64,000 bases of DNA from Prevotellaceae bacterium UBA6398 (lineage in GTDB: Bacteria; Bacteroidota; Bacteroidia; Bacteroidales; Bacteroidaceae). This document shows, piece after piece, positions 8,975 to 17,149 of the stretch; the stretch's first letter is position 1; each line of letters begins with the position of its first letter. The translations under genes were made by a program, and so were the position numbers. The notes below the pieces were generated by a model. The model was not told where the DNA came from and searched no databases. It saw only the letters and a program-made list of their open reading frames with translations. Location: the NCBI GenBank assembly GCA_002437495.1, contig DJQA01000004.1, positions 115,675 through 179,674 of the forward strand, written 5' to 3'.

Positions 8975-9007
8975 CAAAAAAGTCCGCAACCGTAAAGGCT
9001 GCGGACT
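8975..9007 (-). terminator. Terminator of the psd-pssA-DUF4834 operon
   Basis: AGTCCGCA (8981-8988) pairs with TGCGGACT (9000-9007). On the minus strand the stem is followed by a run of six T. It begins 26 bp beyond the DUF4834 stop. Confidence 0.85.
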
Positions 9008-9032
9008 GCATGTGATACCTCTGAAACGGAGG

Positions 9033-9266
9033 CTATTTGTTTTTTATTTCTTCGTAATCTACGTACTCGCCCTCGTCTTTGGAAATGATCTTCTTCTTGG
9101 CCTTGGCTGTGGAAGTGTTAATACCGCCTGTGCTTTTCGGGCGGTTGTGCGACCTTTGCTGCTGTGGTGTCTCGCCCGTAAACATACGAACGAATTTGCG
9201 TAGAGTGTGCAATATTACGTAAAGCCCTATGAAAGCCAATATGAGTATGCCGAGGATTATTTTCAT
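9033..9266 (-). CDS. DUF4834 family small membrane protein
   Basis: A 77-residue protein with one N-terminal membrane helix (MKIILGILILAFIGLYVILH), then a hydrophilic, basic then acidic tail. I recognise the DUF4834 pattern, commonly beside phospholipid genes in Bacteroidales. It follows pssA by 3 bp, so it is cotranscribed and perhaps translationally coupled. Its function is unknown; position suggests a role linked to membrane phospholipid synthesis. Confidence 0.8.
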   Translation of the reverse strand: MKIILGILILAFIGLYVILHTLRKFVRMFTGETPQQQRSHNRPKSTGGINTSTAKAKKKIISKDEGEYVDYEEIKNK

Positions 9267-9269
9267 TTT

Positions 9270-9974
9270 TCAGCGCTTTTCGGTTATGAGTGAGAGCATG
9301 AGATACCAAAGGATTGCAATGGCAAGGCCTCCGATATGGAATGCAATTATCAATATCAGAGACACGGCCAGGAATATGTATTTCACCTTGTTGTCTTTCC
9401 ATGAAAAGTTCTTGAACTTAAGTGCGAACATGGGAATTTCGCTCACCAGCAGGGCCGATGAAATGAAAGCCAACGCTATTATAATGTATGCGGCGGCGGG
9501 CGATGCCAGCAGCTCCGTGTTTAGCGAGCATGCCGAAGCTCCCCAAAAAATTGCGTTGGCGGGGGTGGGAAGTCCTATGAACGATGTAGCCTGCCGTTCG
9601 TCAAGGTTGAACTTTGCAAGCCTTAGCGCCGAAAAAGCCGCCATTACGAAAGCAGCGTACGGGTAAATTTCCTGCGCTCCTGCAAGCGACTGCGGCACGG
9701 CGCACTGCTTGAGCATGGTGAATGCTATGGCCGACGGTGCAAGCCCGAATGTGATGTCGTCGGCAAGCGAATCGAGCTCCTTGCCTATCGGTGAGGATAC
9801 TTTCAGGGCTCTTGCAGTGAAACCATCGAAAAAGTCGAACACCGCACCTGTTATTATGAATAGAAAAGCCAGGCGCGGGTTTCCCTCAAGGGCAAAAGCC
9901 ACGGCAATGCAGCCTGAAACAAGATTGCAGCAAGTTATGCCGTTGGGCAGGCTTTTCTTTATTTCGTTGAACAT
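9270..9974 (-). CDS. pssA: CDP-diacylglycerol--serine O-phosphatidyltransferase
   Basis: A 234-residue multi-spanning membrane enzyme that joins CDP-diacylglycerol and serine to make phosphatidylserine. The CDP-alcohol phosphotransferase motif is clear around residues 48-75: DFFDGFTARAL, then GKELDSLAD, supplying the metal-binding Asp residues. It starts 6 bp after psd, which converts its product to phosphatidylethanolamine, so the two steps share one operon. Confidence 0.95.
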   Translation of the reverse strand: MFNEIKKSLPNGITCCNLVSGCIAVAFALEGNPRLAFLFIITGAVFDFFDGFTARALKVSSPIGKELDSLADDITFGLAPSAIAFTMLKQCAVPQSLAGAQEIYPYAAFVMAAFSALRLAKFNLDERQATSFIGLPTPANAIFWGASACSLNTELLASPAAAYIIIALAFISSALLVSEIPMFALKFKNFSWKDNKVKYIFLAVSLILIIAFHIGGLAIAILWYLMLSLITEKR

Positions 9975-9980
9975 GTTTGC

Positions 9981-10667
9981 TTAGTTTTTCAAGTGTGCTA
10001 TCACCGTTTGGTTTCCTGTTGTGCGCTGCCCGAGTTTTATCTCAACCTTTGCGTCAAGCGGCAGGAACAAGTCAACCCTTGATCCGAATTTTATAAATCC
10101 CAAATGCTCATCGATGTAGCACTCCTCTTTTTCTTTTGCATACGTAACTATCCGCCTTGCCAAAGCCCCGGCAACCTGACGCACCATTATTTCTTCTCCC
10201 GACGGGGTGCGGATTATAATGGTTGAGTGCTCGTTTTCCAAACTTGCCTTGGGAAGCCATGCCTTGTGGTAGTTGCCGTCCTGGTGTTCGACGCGGGTAA
10301 CATATCCGTCAATAGGAAACCAGTTGGCGTGTACATTGACGATAGACATGAAGATTGACACCATACGCCTACGGTCTCCGAAGTATTCGTTTTCCTCAAC
10401 CTCCTCGTCTACCACAATCTTTCCATCGGCCGGTGCCACCACAACTCCGTCGGTGCTTGCCTGAAAGCGGCGTATGGGGCAGCGGAAAAAATTCAGTATG
10501 CCTGAGTATATTATGATGCATGCCACCAGCACAAGGCAGAACGCCACACGCGGCAGCAGAACGTAAGCCAGCGCGCAAACCAGCACGAAGATAACCCCGC
10601 AGCCGATAAGAGTCTTGTCGCCCTCACGGTGTATGCGCACTTTTTTTATACGTTTCAGTTTTGTCAT
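9981..10667 (-). CDS. psd: Phosphatidylserine decarboxylase
   Basis: A 228-residue enzyme that decarboxylates phosphatidylserine to phosphatidylethanolamine. Near the C-terminus GFIKFGSRVDLF contains the Gly-Ser self-cleavage site that yields the pyruvoyl group. The N-terminal half holds two membrane segments (GCGVIFVLVCALAYVLL and VAFCLVLVACIIIYSGI). The short length matches the archaetidylserine-type/PSD-A group. First gene of the operon, with a promoter at 10697-10727. Confidence 0.95.
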   Translation of the reverse strand: MTKLKRIKKVRIHREGDKTLIGCGVIFVLVCALAYVLLPRVAFCLVLVACIIIYSGILNFFRCPIRRFQASTDGVVVAPADGKIVVDEEVEENEYFGDRRRMVSIFMSIVNVHANWFPIDGYVTRVEHQDGNYHKAWLPKASLENEHSTIIIRTPSGEEIMVRQVAGALARRIVTYAKEKEECYIDEHLGFIKFGSRVDLFLPLDAKVEIKLGQRTTGNQTVIAHLKN

Positions 10668-10696
10668 TTGTTGTTCTTGGGCTCTTTATTAATGTG

Positions 10697-10727
10697 CAAA
10701 AATAACAATTTTGGGTGTATCGGCAAG
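10697..10727 (-). promoter_or_regulatory. Promoter of the psd-pssA-DUF4834 operon
   Basis: On the minus strand CTTG (10724-10727), 19 bp, then TATTTTTG (10697-10704), a good -33/-7 pair. The start codon is 30 bp beyond. Confidence 0.7.
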
Positions 10728-10773
10728 TTTTGTGGGTGTAAAAATGGAAAAAGCCCGCATTGCCGCAAAAACC

Positions 10774-10857
10774 ATGTGGGACATCGGAAAAACCATGTCC
10801 GATGTAGGAAAAATTATATCAGACGTAGTTTAAACTACATCAGACCTTTTTTTGCCG
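10774..10857 (+). repeat. 21-bp-unit intergenic element, copy C
   Basis: Four exact 21-bp units start at 10774, 10795, 10816 and 10837, ending with ACATCAGACC and seven T. A tail (TGCAAACGCCTGAAAAACAAA) follows that recurs in other copies. It lies between the back-to-back promoters of psd (minus) and the ferredoxin (plus). Pairing is weaker here (GATGTAG with CTACATC; GTAGTTTAAACTAC). Confidence 0.88.
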
Positions 10858-11056
10858 CCTGCAAACGCCTGAAAAACAAATCTTTATGGCGGTGTCTTTT
10901 GCTTGGTCAATAATCTGCAAACCAATGCTTTATGCAAATCCGAACGTTTTTGCGGTTTCTTTGGCGTAAAGCAGTGCGCATGGATGTGCCGTGGAGGGCG
11001 AAGCCTGCGCCTTTATGATTTCTTATGCCGGGACGCGGCAAAAATGACGTGAGCAG

Positions 11057-11087
11057 TTTGTAGGTTTCAAATAAAGCAGTAATTTTG
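11057..11087 (+). promoter_or_regulatory. Ferredoxin promoter
   Basis: TTTG (11057-11060), 19 bp, TAATTTTG (11080-11087): a textbook Bacteroidota -33/-7 promoter. The start codon at 11134 implies a leader of about 40 nt. Confidence 0.82.
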
Positions 11088-11133
11088 CATGCGGAATAAG
11101 AAACATCATAAACAATTAAATCAAACAACAACT

Positions 11134-11307
11134 ATGGCTTATGTAATTAGCGACGATTGCGTTGCATGTGGAACCTGTATTGACGAATGCCCCAGCGGAG
11201 CTATCAGCGAGGGCAGCGACAAGTATGTAATCGACCCCAACGTTTGCGTTGACTGCGGCACTTGCGCTGACGTTTGCCCCAGTGGAGCCATCCATCCGGG
11301 AGAGTAA
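11134..11307 (+). CDS. 2[4Fe-4S] ferredoxin
   Basis: A 57-residue clostridial-type ferredoxin that carries low-potential electrons in the cytoplasm of anaerobes. Two near-identical cluster motifs are visible: CVACGTCIDECPSGAI and CVDCGTCADVCPSGAI, each with CxxCxxCxxxCP. The frame is open to 11089, but the ATG at 11134 gives the canonical MAYVISDDC start and lies a sensible distance from the promoter. Monocistronic, with a terminator 18 bp after the stop. Its redox partners are not nearby. Confidence 0.96.
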   Translation: MAYVISDDCVACGTCIDECPSGAISEGSDKYVIDPNVCVDCGTCADVCPSGAIHPGE

Positions 11308-11325
11308 GCGCATCGGAATCATATA

Positions 11326-11369
11326 AAAGGCGCGGTGTTCCCCAAACGGGAGAATGCCGCGCCTTTTTA
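11326..11369 (+). terminator. Terminator after the ferredoxin gene
   Basis: GGCGCGG (11329-11335) pairs with CCGCGCC, the stem extends inward through TGTTCCC/GGGAGAA, and TTTTT follows. Confidence 0.9.
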
Positions 11370-11420
11370 GTGTTCAGTGGCGCAGGGTGCCGAGAGTGGC
11401 GCGGGTTGCAGGAAAATTAT

Positions 11421-11428
11421 TACCTTTG
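11421..11428 (+). promoter_or_regulatory. -7 box for glycyl-tRNA synthetase
   Basis: TACCTTTG, a perfect TAnnTTTG, 42 bp before the ATG at 11471. No convincing -33 at standard spacing. Confidence 0.6.
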
Positions 11429-11470
11429 CATCCGTATAGTATCACAATTTCAAAAGCATAGCACAAAGAC

Positions 11471-13018
11471 ATGGCTCAGGAAGACGTTTTCAAGAAGATA
11501 GTGTCGCATTGCAAGGAATACGGTTTCGTTTTCCCCTCAAGCGAGATTTACGATGGTTTGGGCGCTGTTTATGACTACGGGCAGAACGGCGTTGAACTGA
11601 AAAACAACATAAAGCAGTATTGGTGGCAGAGCATGGTGCTGCTACATCAGAACATAGTGGGCATAGATGCCGCCATTTTCATGCACCCCATGGTGTGGAA
11701 GGCTTCGGGGCATGTCGATGCTTTCAATGACCCGCTAATCGACAACCGCGACTCCAAGAAACGCTATCGCGCCGATGTGCTCATAGAAGAGCAGATAGCA
11801 AAATACGATGAAAAGATAGCCAAGGAAGTTGCGAAGGCACGCAAGCGCTTCGGCGATTCGTTCGACGAGGAGAAGTATTGCGCCACAAGCCAGAGAGTAA
11901 TCGAGCACAAGCAAAAACGCGATGCGCTGCACGAACGCTATAAAAAAGCGATGAACGACAACAACCTTGGCGAGCTGAAGCAGATAATACTCGACGAGGG
12001 TATTGTATGCCCTATAAGCGGCACGAGAAATTGGACCGACGTGCGCCAGTTCAACCTTATGTTCAAAACAGAGGTAGGCTCCACAGCCGAGGGAACCTCC
12101 ACAATCTACCTGCGCCCCGAAACGGCACAGGGAATATTCGTTGACTACTTAAGCGTGCAAAAAACCGGGCGCATGAAGTTGCCGTTCGGCATAGCGCAGA
12201 TAGGCAAGGCTTTTCGTAACGAAATAGTGGCGCGCCAGTTTATATTCCGCATGCGCGAGTTCGAGCAGATGGAGATGCAGTTTTTCTGCAAACCCGGCAC
12301 GGAAATGGAATGGTTCAAATACTGGAAGAACATGCGTATGAAATGGCATCAGGCTCTGGGCTTCGGCGCGGAAAACTACCGTTTTCACGACCACGAAAAG
12401 CTCGCCCACTACGCAAACGCCGCAACCGACATAGAATTCAGAATGCCTTTCGGCTTCAAAGAGGTGGAGGGAATACACTCGCGCACGGACTTCGACCTTT
12501 CACAGCACGAAAAGTTCAGCGGAAAGCAAATAAAATACCACGATCCCGAAACAGGCGAAAGCTACACTCCATACGATGTGGAAACCTCAATCGGTGTTGA
12601 CCGCATGTTCCTTTCGGTAATGTGCCACTCGTTTGAAGAAGAGAAGCTCGAAAACGGCGAAACGCGCACCGTGCTGCATTTGCCGCAGCAGCTTGCGCCC
12701 ACAAAGTTGGCTATATTGCCGCTTGTGCGCAAGGACGGGCTGCCCGAACTCGGCGAGAAGATAATGAAGGATTTGCGCTACCATTTCAACTGCAAATACG
12801 AAGACAAGGATTCGATAGGAAAGCGATACCGTCGCCAGGACGCAATCGGCACGCCGTATTGCATAACAATCGACCACGACAGTCTCAATGACGGATGCGT
12901 TACATTGCGCAATCGCGACACAATGGAGCAGGAGCGCGTAAAGATAGCCGCATTGCGCGATATTCTTGAGGAGCGTGTGAGCATAACATCGCTGCTAAAG
13001 AAAATTGCCGACGACTGA
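11471..13018 (+). CDS. glyS: Glycine--tRNA ligase, single-chain type
   Basis: A 515-residue class II aminoacyl-tRNA synthetase that charges tRNA-Gly. It is the homodimeric type, not the alpha/beta GlyQ+GlyS form. Visible signatures are the N-terminal FVFPSSEIYDGLGAVYDYG, motif 2 around FRNEIVARQFIFRMREF, the glycine-site RPETAQGIF, and a C-terminal anticodon-binding domain (KLAILPLVRKDGLPE onward, ending in LRDILEERVS). The stop overlaps no gene; the FKBP lipoprotein starts 16 bp later, so cotranscription is likely. Confidence 0.97.
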   Translation: MAQEDVFKKIVSHCKEYGFVFPSSEIYDGLGAVYDYGQNGVELKNNIKQYWWQSMVLLHQNIVGIDAAIFMHPMVWKASGHVDAFNDPLIDNRDSKKRYRADVLIEEQIAKYDEKIAKEVAKARKRFGDSFDEEKYCATSQRVIEHKQKRDALHERYKKAMNDNNLGELKQIILDEGIVCPISGTRNWTDVRQFNLMFKTEVGSTAEGTSTIYLRPETAQGIFVDYLSVQKTGRMKLPFGIAQIGKAFRNEIVARQFIFRMREFEQMEMQFFCKPGTEMEWFKYWKNMRMKWHQALGFGAENYRFHDHEKLAHYANAATDIEFRMPFGFKEVEGIHSRTDFDLSQHEKFSGKQIKYHDPETGESYTPYDVETSIGVDRMFLSVMCHSFEEEKLENGETRTVLHLPQQLAPTKLAILPLVRKDGLPELGEKIMKDLRYHFNCKYEDKDSIGKRYRRQDAIGTPYCITIDHDSLNDGCVTLRNRDTMEQERVKIAALRDILEERVSITSLLKKIADD

Positions 13019-13034
13019 AAAAACTTTATTCCAA

Positions 13035-13715
13035 ATGAAAATGCTAGAACATTCCATATTCCGCGCGTTTGCGTTTGCAATTTGCGCGGTGTGCTGCATT
13101 ACTCTTTGCGCCTGTTCCGAGAACGATGGCGAGGAAAACGAATATGCCAATTGGAAACCGAGAAACGAGAGTTTCTTTGCGAAGGCCATGCAGACGGCAG
13201 GCGACTCGATAGCATACGCAAGGCGCGTTTACGGCGACAAGTGGCAGGAATATTCAAACCGCCGGCAATATCTGTGCTATTCCCGCCAAAATAATGCCGC
13301 ACACAAGCAGACCGACTCCGTGGCGGTCGAGATACTTAAACGCGGTACCAACGACGGAGTGATGCCGTATTTCAACGACAGCGTGAGAATTGCATATCGC
13401 ACATTGCTCGTTCCAACCACGTTGCATCCCGATGGGCTTGTGGTTGACCATTCCGGCTTTTCATCGGAATACGCCAAGGTGTTCGACCGCTCAACAATGG
13501 CCCCGTCCACTTTCTGCGTAAGTGCGTTGGTACACGGAGTGGGCACGGCATTGCAGTATATGCACAGGGGCGATAGGTGGAGGGTTGTTATTCCCGCTGA
13601 CCTCGCGTATGGCACTTCGGCAAGCGGGTCGATACCAAAGAATTCCACAGTAATCTTCGAAATGGAACTCGTGGAAATATATCGCCAGGGCACATCGCCG
13701 GGAGTTTGGCAGTAG
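13035..13715 (+). CDS. FKBP-type peptidyl-prolyl isomerase lipoprotein
   Basis: A 226-residue exported lipoprotein. I choose the ATG at 13035 over the in-frame one at 13005, which overlaps glyS. It gives a lipoprotein signal ending in the lipobox-like LCAC. The C-terminal FKBP domain (about residues 105-220) is marked by VGTALQYMHRGDRWRVVIP, LAYGTS and IPKNSTVIFEMELVEI. Such proteins assist folding of envelope proteins in the periplasm. The N-terminal half is family-specific. It follows glyS closely and is followed by a G-tract terminator. Confidence 0.9.
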   Translation: MKMLEHSIFRAFAFAICAVCCITLCACSENDGEENEYANWKPRNESFFAKAMQTAGDSIAYARRVYGDKWQEYSNRRQYLCYSRQNNAAHKQTDSVAVEILKRGTNDGVMPYFNDSVRIAYRTLLVPTTLHPDGLVVDHSGFSSEYAKVFDRSTMAPSTFCVSALVHGVGTALQYMHRGDRWRVVIPADLAYGTSASGSIPKNSTVIFEMELVEIYRQGTSPGVWQ

Positions 13716-13735
13716 AAAGAAAAAATATAGATTAT

Positions 13736-13779
13736 AAAAGGGGGGGGGCATGCATCATAAAGGTAGCGCCCCCTTTTTT
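13736..13779 (+). terminator. Terminator after the FKBP gene, with a G9 tract
   Basis: AAAA plus nine G (13740-13748) and C pair with GCGCCCCC further on, followed by six T. It would work in both directions. Confidence 0.82.
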
Positions 13780-13873
13780 GCATTCATTGCCCATATGTGT
13801 GTGGGTTCGAGCGCCTGTTCGATTTGCCGAAAAACCGTAAAGTCGTTTCTCCTCTACGGGTATACCAAAAACC

Positions 13874-13957
13874 ATGAGGGATGTAATAAAAACTATGTCC
13901 CATGTAGAAAAAATTATGTCTGATGTAAAAAAAACTACATCAGACATGATTTTTCGC
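13874..13957 (+). repeat. 21-bp-unit intergenic element, copy D
   Basis: Four exact 21-bp units start at 13874, 13895, 13916 and 13937. ATGTCTGATGTA pairs with TACATCAGACAT around an A-rich loop, then GATTTTT follows: a hairpin with terminator shape. It lies between convergent genes. Confidence 0.88.
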
Positions 13958-14061
13958 GTCTCTGACCTTTTGTAAAACATTAACATGCAAGGGGTTTCCA
14001 AAACATAGTCGGCTGTTTCGAAATAAGATGTTTATCAAAACATCCGTATTCCCCTTGGCAT

Positions 14062-15723
14062 TTAGTGGGAGCTGCTGCCGTCAAACTCGTTTTTGTGTGC
14101 GGCGATGTATGCCGCCGCCGCATCGGCGCACCGTTCGCCATCGATTGCCGCCGAAACTATGCCTCCGGCATATCCGGCCCCTTCGCCGCAGGGAAACAGC
14201 CCCGCGCGCAATATGTGTTGCATGGTGGTGTTGTTGCGTGTTATTCTGACGGGCGATGAAGTGCGTGTTTCCACTCCTATCACTGTTGCCTCCTTCGACA
14301 GGAAACCCTTGTGTCTTGCCCCGAAAATTCTGAATCCTTCGGCAAGGCGGGTGTAAATGAACGCGGGCATCCAAAAGTGAAGTGGAGATGAGATAAGCCC
14401 GGGTGCGTATGACGATTGCGGGAGGTCGAAGCTGAGCTTGCGGTTCACAAAGTCGCCCATGCGCTGTGCGGGAGCGGTTTGGCTGCGGTTGCCCTGCAAC
14501 CAGCATTCGCGCTCGAGCGCTTCCTGGAAATACATCATTCGCAAAGGATTGTCGGAGTTGTTCCAATCGCTGTGCGAGGCGGCAAATTTTTCATCGCCCA
14601 AAGCCGTTTTAATCACAGACTCTATCGAAACGTCGCCGAGGTCTTCCTCTCTCAGCTCCACCACCATGCCCGAATTGCTCCATTTGGAGCCGCGACTTTT
14701 GGGGCTCATGCCGTTCACCACTATCTGCTCATCGCCTGTTGCCGCAGGCACAACAAATCCGCCCGGACACATGCAGAAACTGTAAACGCCGCGCCCCTCC
14801 ACTTGTGCGGCCATGGAATATTCCGCCGAGGGCAGCCAGTTGCCCTTGCCGTTGCGCGAATGGTATTGTATGCAATCGATGGTGAAACTCGGGTGCTCCA
14901 GTCTCACACCCACAGCCATGCCTTTCATTTCGAGGGCAATACCGTTGCTGCGCAGCATTCTGTAAACATCGCGTGCCGAATGGCCTGTGGCGAGTATCAC
15001 CGGACCTTTGTATTCCCTGCCGTTTGCATCGGAAACACCACACACCGTGCCCTTTGAGTCGTAGAGCAGAGACGTAACCTTTGTTTCGAAATGCACCTCG
15101 CCGCCACAGCCGATTATTGTGTTGCGCATGTTCTCGATAATGCGCGGCAGGCAGTCGGTGCCAAGATGCGGATGGGCTGACGAAAGAATGTCGGTGTCGG
15201 CTCCGTGCTGGCAGAAAACAGAAAGAATTTTGCTTACGTTCCCCCGCTTCTTGCTGCGGGTGTATAGTTTTCCGTCGGAATATGCCCCGGCTCCGCCCTC
15301 TCCGAACGAGTAGTTGCTTTCGGGGTCTACACGCTGCGTTTCGCGTATGCGGGCTATGTCGCGCTTTCGCGAATGCACGTCTTTGCCGCGTTCAAGAACC
15401 ACGGGCTTTATGCCAAGCTCTATCAGGCGTAGCGCGGCAAAGAGTCCTCCCGGTCCGGCTCCAACCACAACGGCCACGGGTGCATTTGCCACGGAGCGAT
15501 ACTCAGTGTGCTCGTATTCTTCGGGCACTTGCTCGCCGGCAAGGTAAACGTCCGTCGAAATGTGTACCACTATGTTTCTTTGGCGTGCATCGATGCTTCG
15601 CTTTCTTATGCGTAGGCTTGAAATTGTGCGCACGTCTATTTTGAGCATTTCAGCCGCCTCGAGTTTCATGCGCCCTGTGTCGGAGGCATCGTGCGGATTG
15701 AGTGTTAAATTCAGACTGTACAT
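14062..15723 (-). CDS. NAD(P)/FAD-dependent dehydrogenase (COG2509 type)
   Basis: A 553-residue flavoprotein. The Rossmann FAD-binding motif VVVGAGPGGLFAALRLIELG is near residues 84-103. ILATGHSARDVYRML and, near the C-terminus, LFPCGEGAGYAGGIVSAA complete the two-dinucleotide-binding-domain layout. An N-terminal domain of about 80 residues precedes the FAD site, as in this uncharacterised family. The electron partner and substrate are unknown. It is downstream of radA by 42 bp, in a run dnaE-radA-this gene. Confidence 0.88.
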   Translation of the reverse strand: MYSLNLTLNPHDASDTGRMKLEAAEMLKIDVRTISSLRIRKRSIDARQRNIVVHISTDVYLAGEQVPEEYEHTEYRSVANAPVAVVVGAGPGGLFAALRLIELGIKPVVLERGKDVHSRKRDIARIRETQRVDPESNYSFGEGGAGAYSDGKLYTRSKKRGNVSKILSVFCQHGADTDILSSAHPHLGTDCLPRIIENMRNTIIGCGGEVHFETKVTSLLYDSKGTVCGVSDANGREYKGPVILATGHSARDVYRMLRSNGIALEMKGMAVGVRLEHPSFTIDCIQYHSRNGKGNWLPSAEYSMAAQVEGRGVYSFCMCPGGFVVPAATGDEQIVVNGMSPKSRGSKWSNSGMVVELREEDLGDVSIESVIKTALGDEKFAASHSDWNNSDNPLRMMYFQEALERECWLQGNRSQTAPAQRMGDFVNRKLSFDLPQSSYAPGLISSPLHFWMPAFIYTRLAEGFRIFGARHKGFLSKEATVIGVETRTSSPVRITRNNTTMQHILRAGLFPCGEGAGYAGGIVSAAIDGERCADAAAAYIAAHKNEFDGSSSH

Positions 15724-15765
15724 TATTATATATTGTAGTGTGCGTTGAAGGCGGTGCTTTTGCGC

Positions 15766-17148
15766 TCAGCCGAAAAGCTCGCGCAGTGCGTCCTCAACCT
15801 TTCCCACGCTCACGATTTCTATGTTGTTGTTAAAGTTGTTGCGTCCCCTCGCGTTGTGTTTCGGCACCAACATTCGCTTGAAGCCCAGCTTGGCGGCTTC
15901 GGATATTCTTTGCTCAATTCTCGCCACGGGGCGTATTTCCCCGCTCAGTCCCACTTCGCCTGCCATGCACACCTCGCGCGAGATGGGTGTGTCAACATTG
16001 CTCGACAGTATGGCGGCAACCACAGAAAGGTCGAGCGCGGGGTCTGTAACCCTTATTCCGCCGGCAAGATTTAGGAACACGTCTTTTTGGGTGAGCTTAA
16101 AGCCCACTCGCTTTTCGAGCACGGCGAGCAGCATATTCATTCTGCGTGTGTCGAAACCTGTGGCCGAACGCTGGGGAACGCCGTATGCCGCCGTGCTAAC
16201 CAGGGCCTGGGTTTCGATGAGCAACGGGCGCACGCCCTCGATTGTTGCAGCTATCGCCACTCCGCTAAGCCCGGCGTTGTCTTGGGTTAGCAGCAGTTCC
16301 GAAGGGTTTTCCACTCCGCGCAGCCCCTCTTGGCGCATTTCATATATGCCCAGCTCGCTTGTGCTGCCGAAACGGTTTTTTATTCCGCGCAGTATGCGGT
16401 ATAGATAATGGCGGTCGCCCTCGAACTGCAAAACCACATCGACAATGTGTTCCAGCACCTTTGGTCCTGCAATCACGCCCTCTTTGGTAATGTGTCCTAT
16501 CAGGAATACCGGTACTGCACTCTGCTTGGCGAACTTCAGCAACGCCGATGCGCATTCGCGCACCTGGGTGAGACTGCCCGGCGCACTGTCGCAGGTTTCT
16601 GTCTCGATGGTTTGTATGGAGTCGATAACCACAAGGTCGGGCGCGGTTTCTGCAATTTCGCGGAATATATTCTCGAGAGAGGTTTCGCAAACAACAAGGA
16701 TGTCGGCGGTGGCGTTTTCAATCCGTTCGGCGCGCAGCTTAATCTGCCGCTCGCTTTCCTCGCCGCTTACATACAGCACTTTTTTCTCCGGCATTCTCAT
16801 TACGGTTTGCAGCATAAGCGTTGATTTTCCTATGCCCGGCTCTCCGCCGAGTAGTATCAGCGAGCCCGGCACTATGCCTCCTCCAAGAACGCGGTTTAGT
16901 TCCGTGTCGTGGGTGTTGACCCTTTTTTCTCCTGTTGCCGTAACCTGCGAAAGTTTTACTGAATGCGGGCGTTTTTCCGCCACTTTTGCCAAGGCCGAAA
17001 CGCCGCTTCTCGCAGTGGGCGCCTGTTCGGGCGCAATGTTTATCTCCTTGAAAGAGTTCCACGCTCCGCACGAAGGGCATTTGCCAAGCCACTTCACACT
17101 GTCGTAGCCGCAGTTTTCGCACACGTATGCCGTTTTGCTCTTTGCCAT
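15766..17148 (-). CDS. radA: DNA repair protein RadA (Sms)
   Basis: A 460-residue RecA-like branch-migration factor that processes recombination intermediates. Visible in order: an N-terminal zinc finger (CENCGY...CPSCGAW), Walker A (GGEPGIGKST), Walker B (LVVIDSIQT), the RadA-specific KNRFGSTSELGIYEM, and a Lon-like C-terminal domain. Length is standard. The start codon directly follows the dnaE stop (1-bp gap), implying translational coupling with the replicase. Confidence 0.97.
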   Translation of the reverse strand: MAKSKTAYVCENCGYDSVKWLGKCPSCGAWNSFKEINIAPEQAPTARSGVSALAKVAEKRPHSVKLSQVTATGEKRVNTHDTELNRVLGGGIVPGSLILLGGEPGIGKSTLMLQTVMRMPEKKVLYVSGEESERQIKLRAERIENATADILVVCETSLENIFREIAETAPDLVVIDSIQTIETETCDSAPGSLTQVRECASALLKFAKQSAVPVFLIGHITKEGVIAGPKVLEHIVDVVLQFEGDRHYLYRILRGIKNRFGSTSELGIYEMRQEGLRGVENPSELLLTQDNAGLSGVAIAATIEGVRPLLIETQALVSTAAYGVPQRSATGFDTRRMNMLLAVLEKRVGFKLTQKDVFLNLAGGIRVTDPALDLSVVAAILSSNVDTPISREVCMAGEVGLSGEIRPVARIEQRISEAAKLGFKRMLVPKHNARGRNNFNNNIEIVSVGKVEDALRELFG

Positions 17149-17149
17149 G

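Noticed and set aside
13740..13748. G9 homopolymer as a phase-variation switch
   Set aside because: It pairs with a C-run and is followed by T6, forming the terminator after the FKBP gene. It is not within a promoter or a coding frame.
14027..14045. GATGTTT...AAACATC as a terminator for the FAD dehydrogenase
   Set aside because: The stem is about seven A/T-rich base pairs followed by a broken T stretch, too weak to call.
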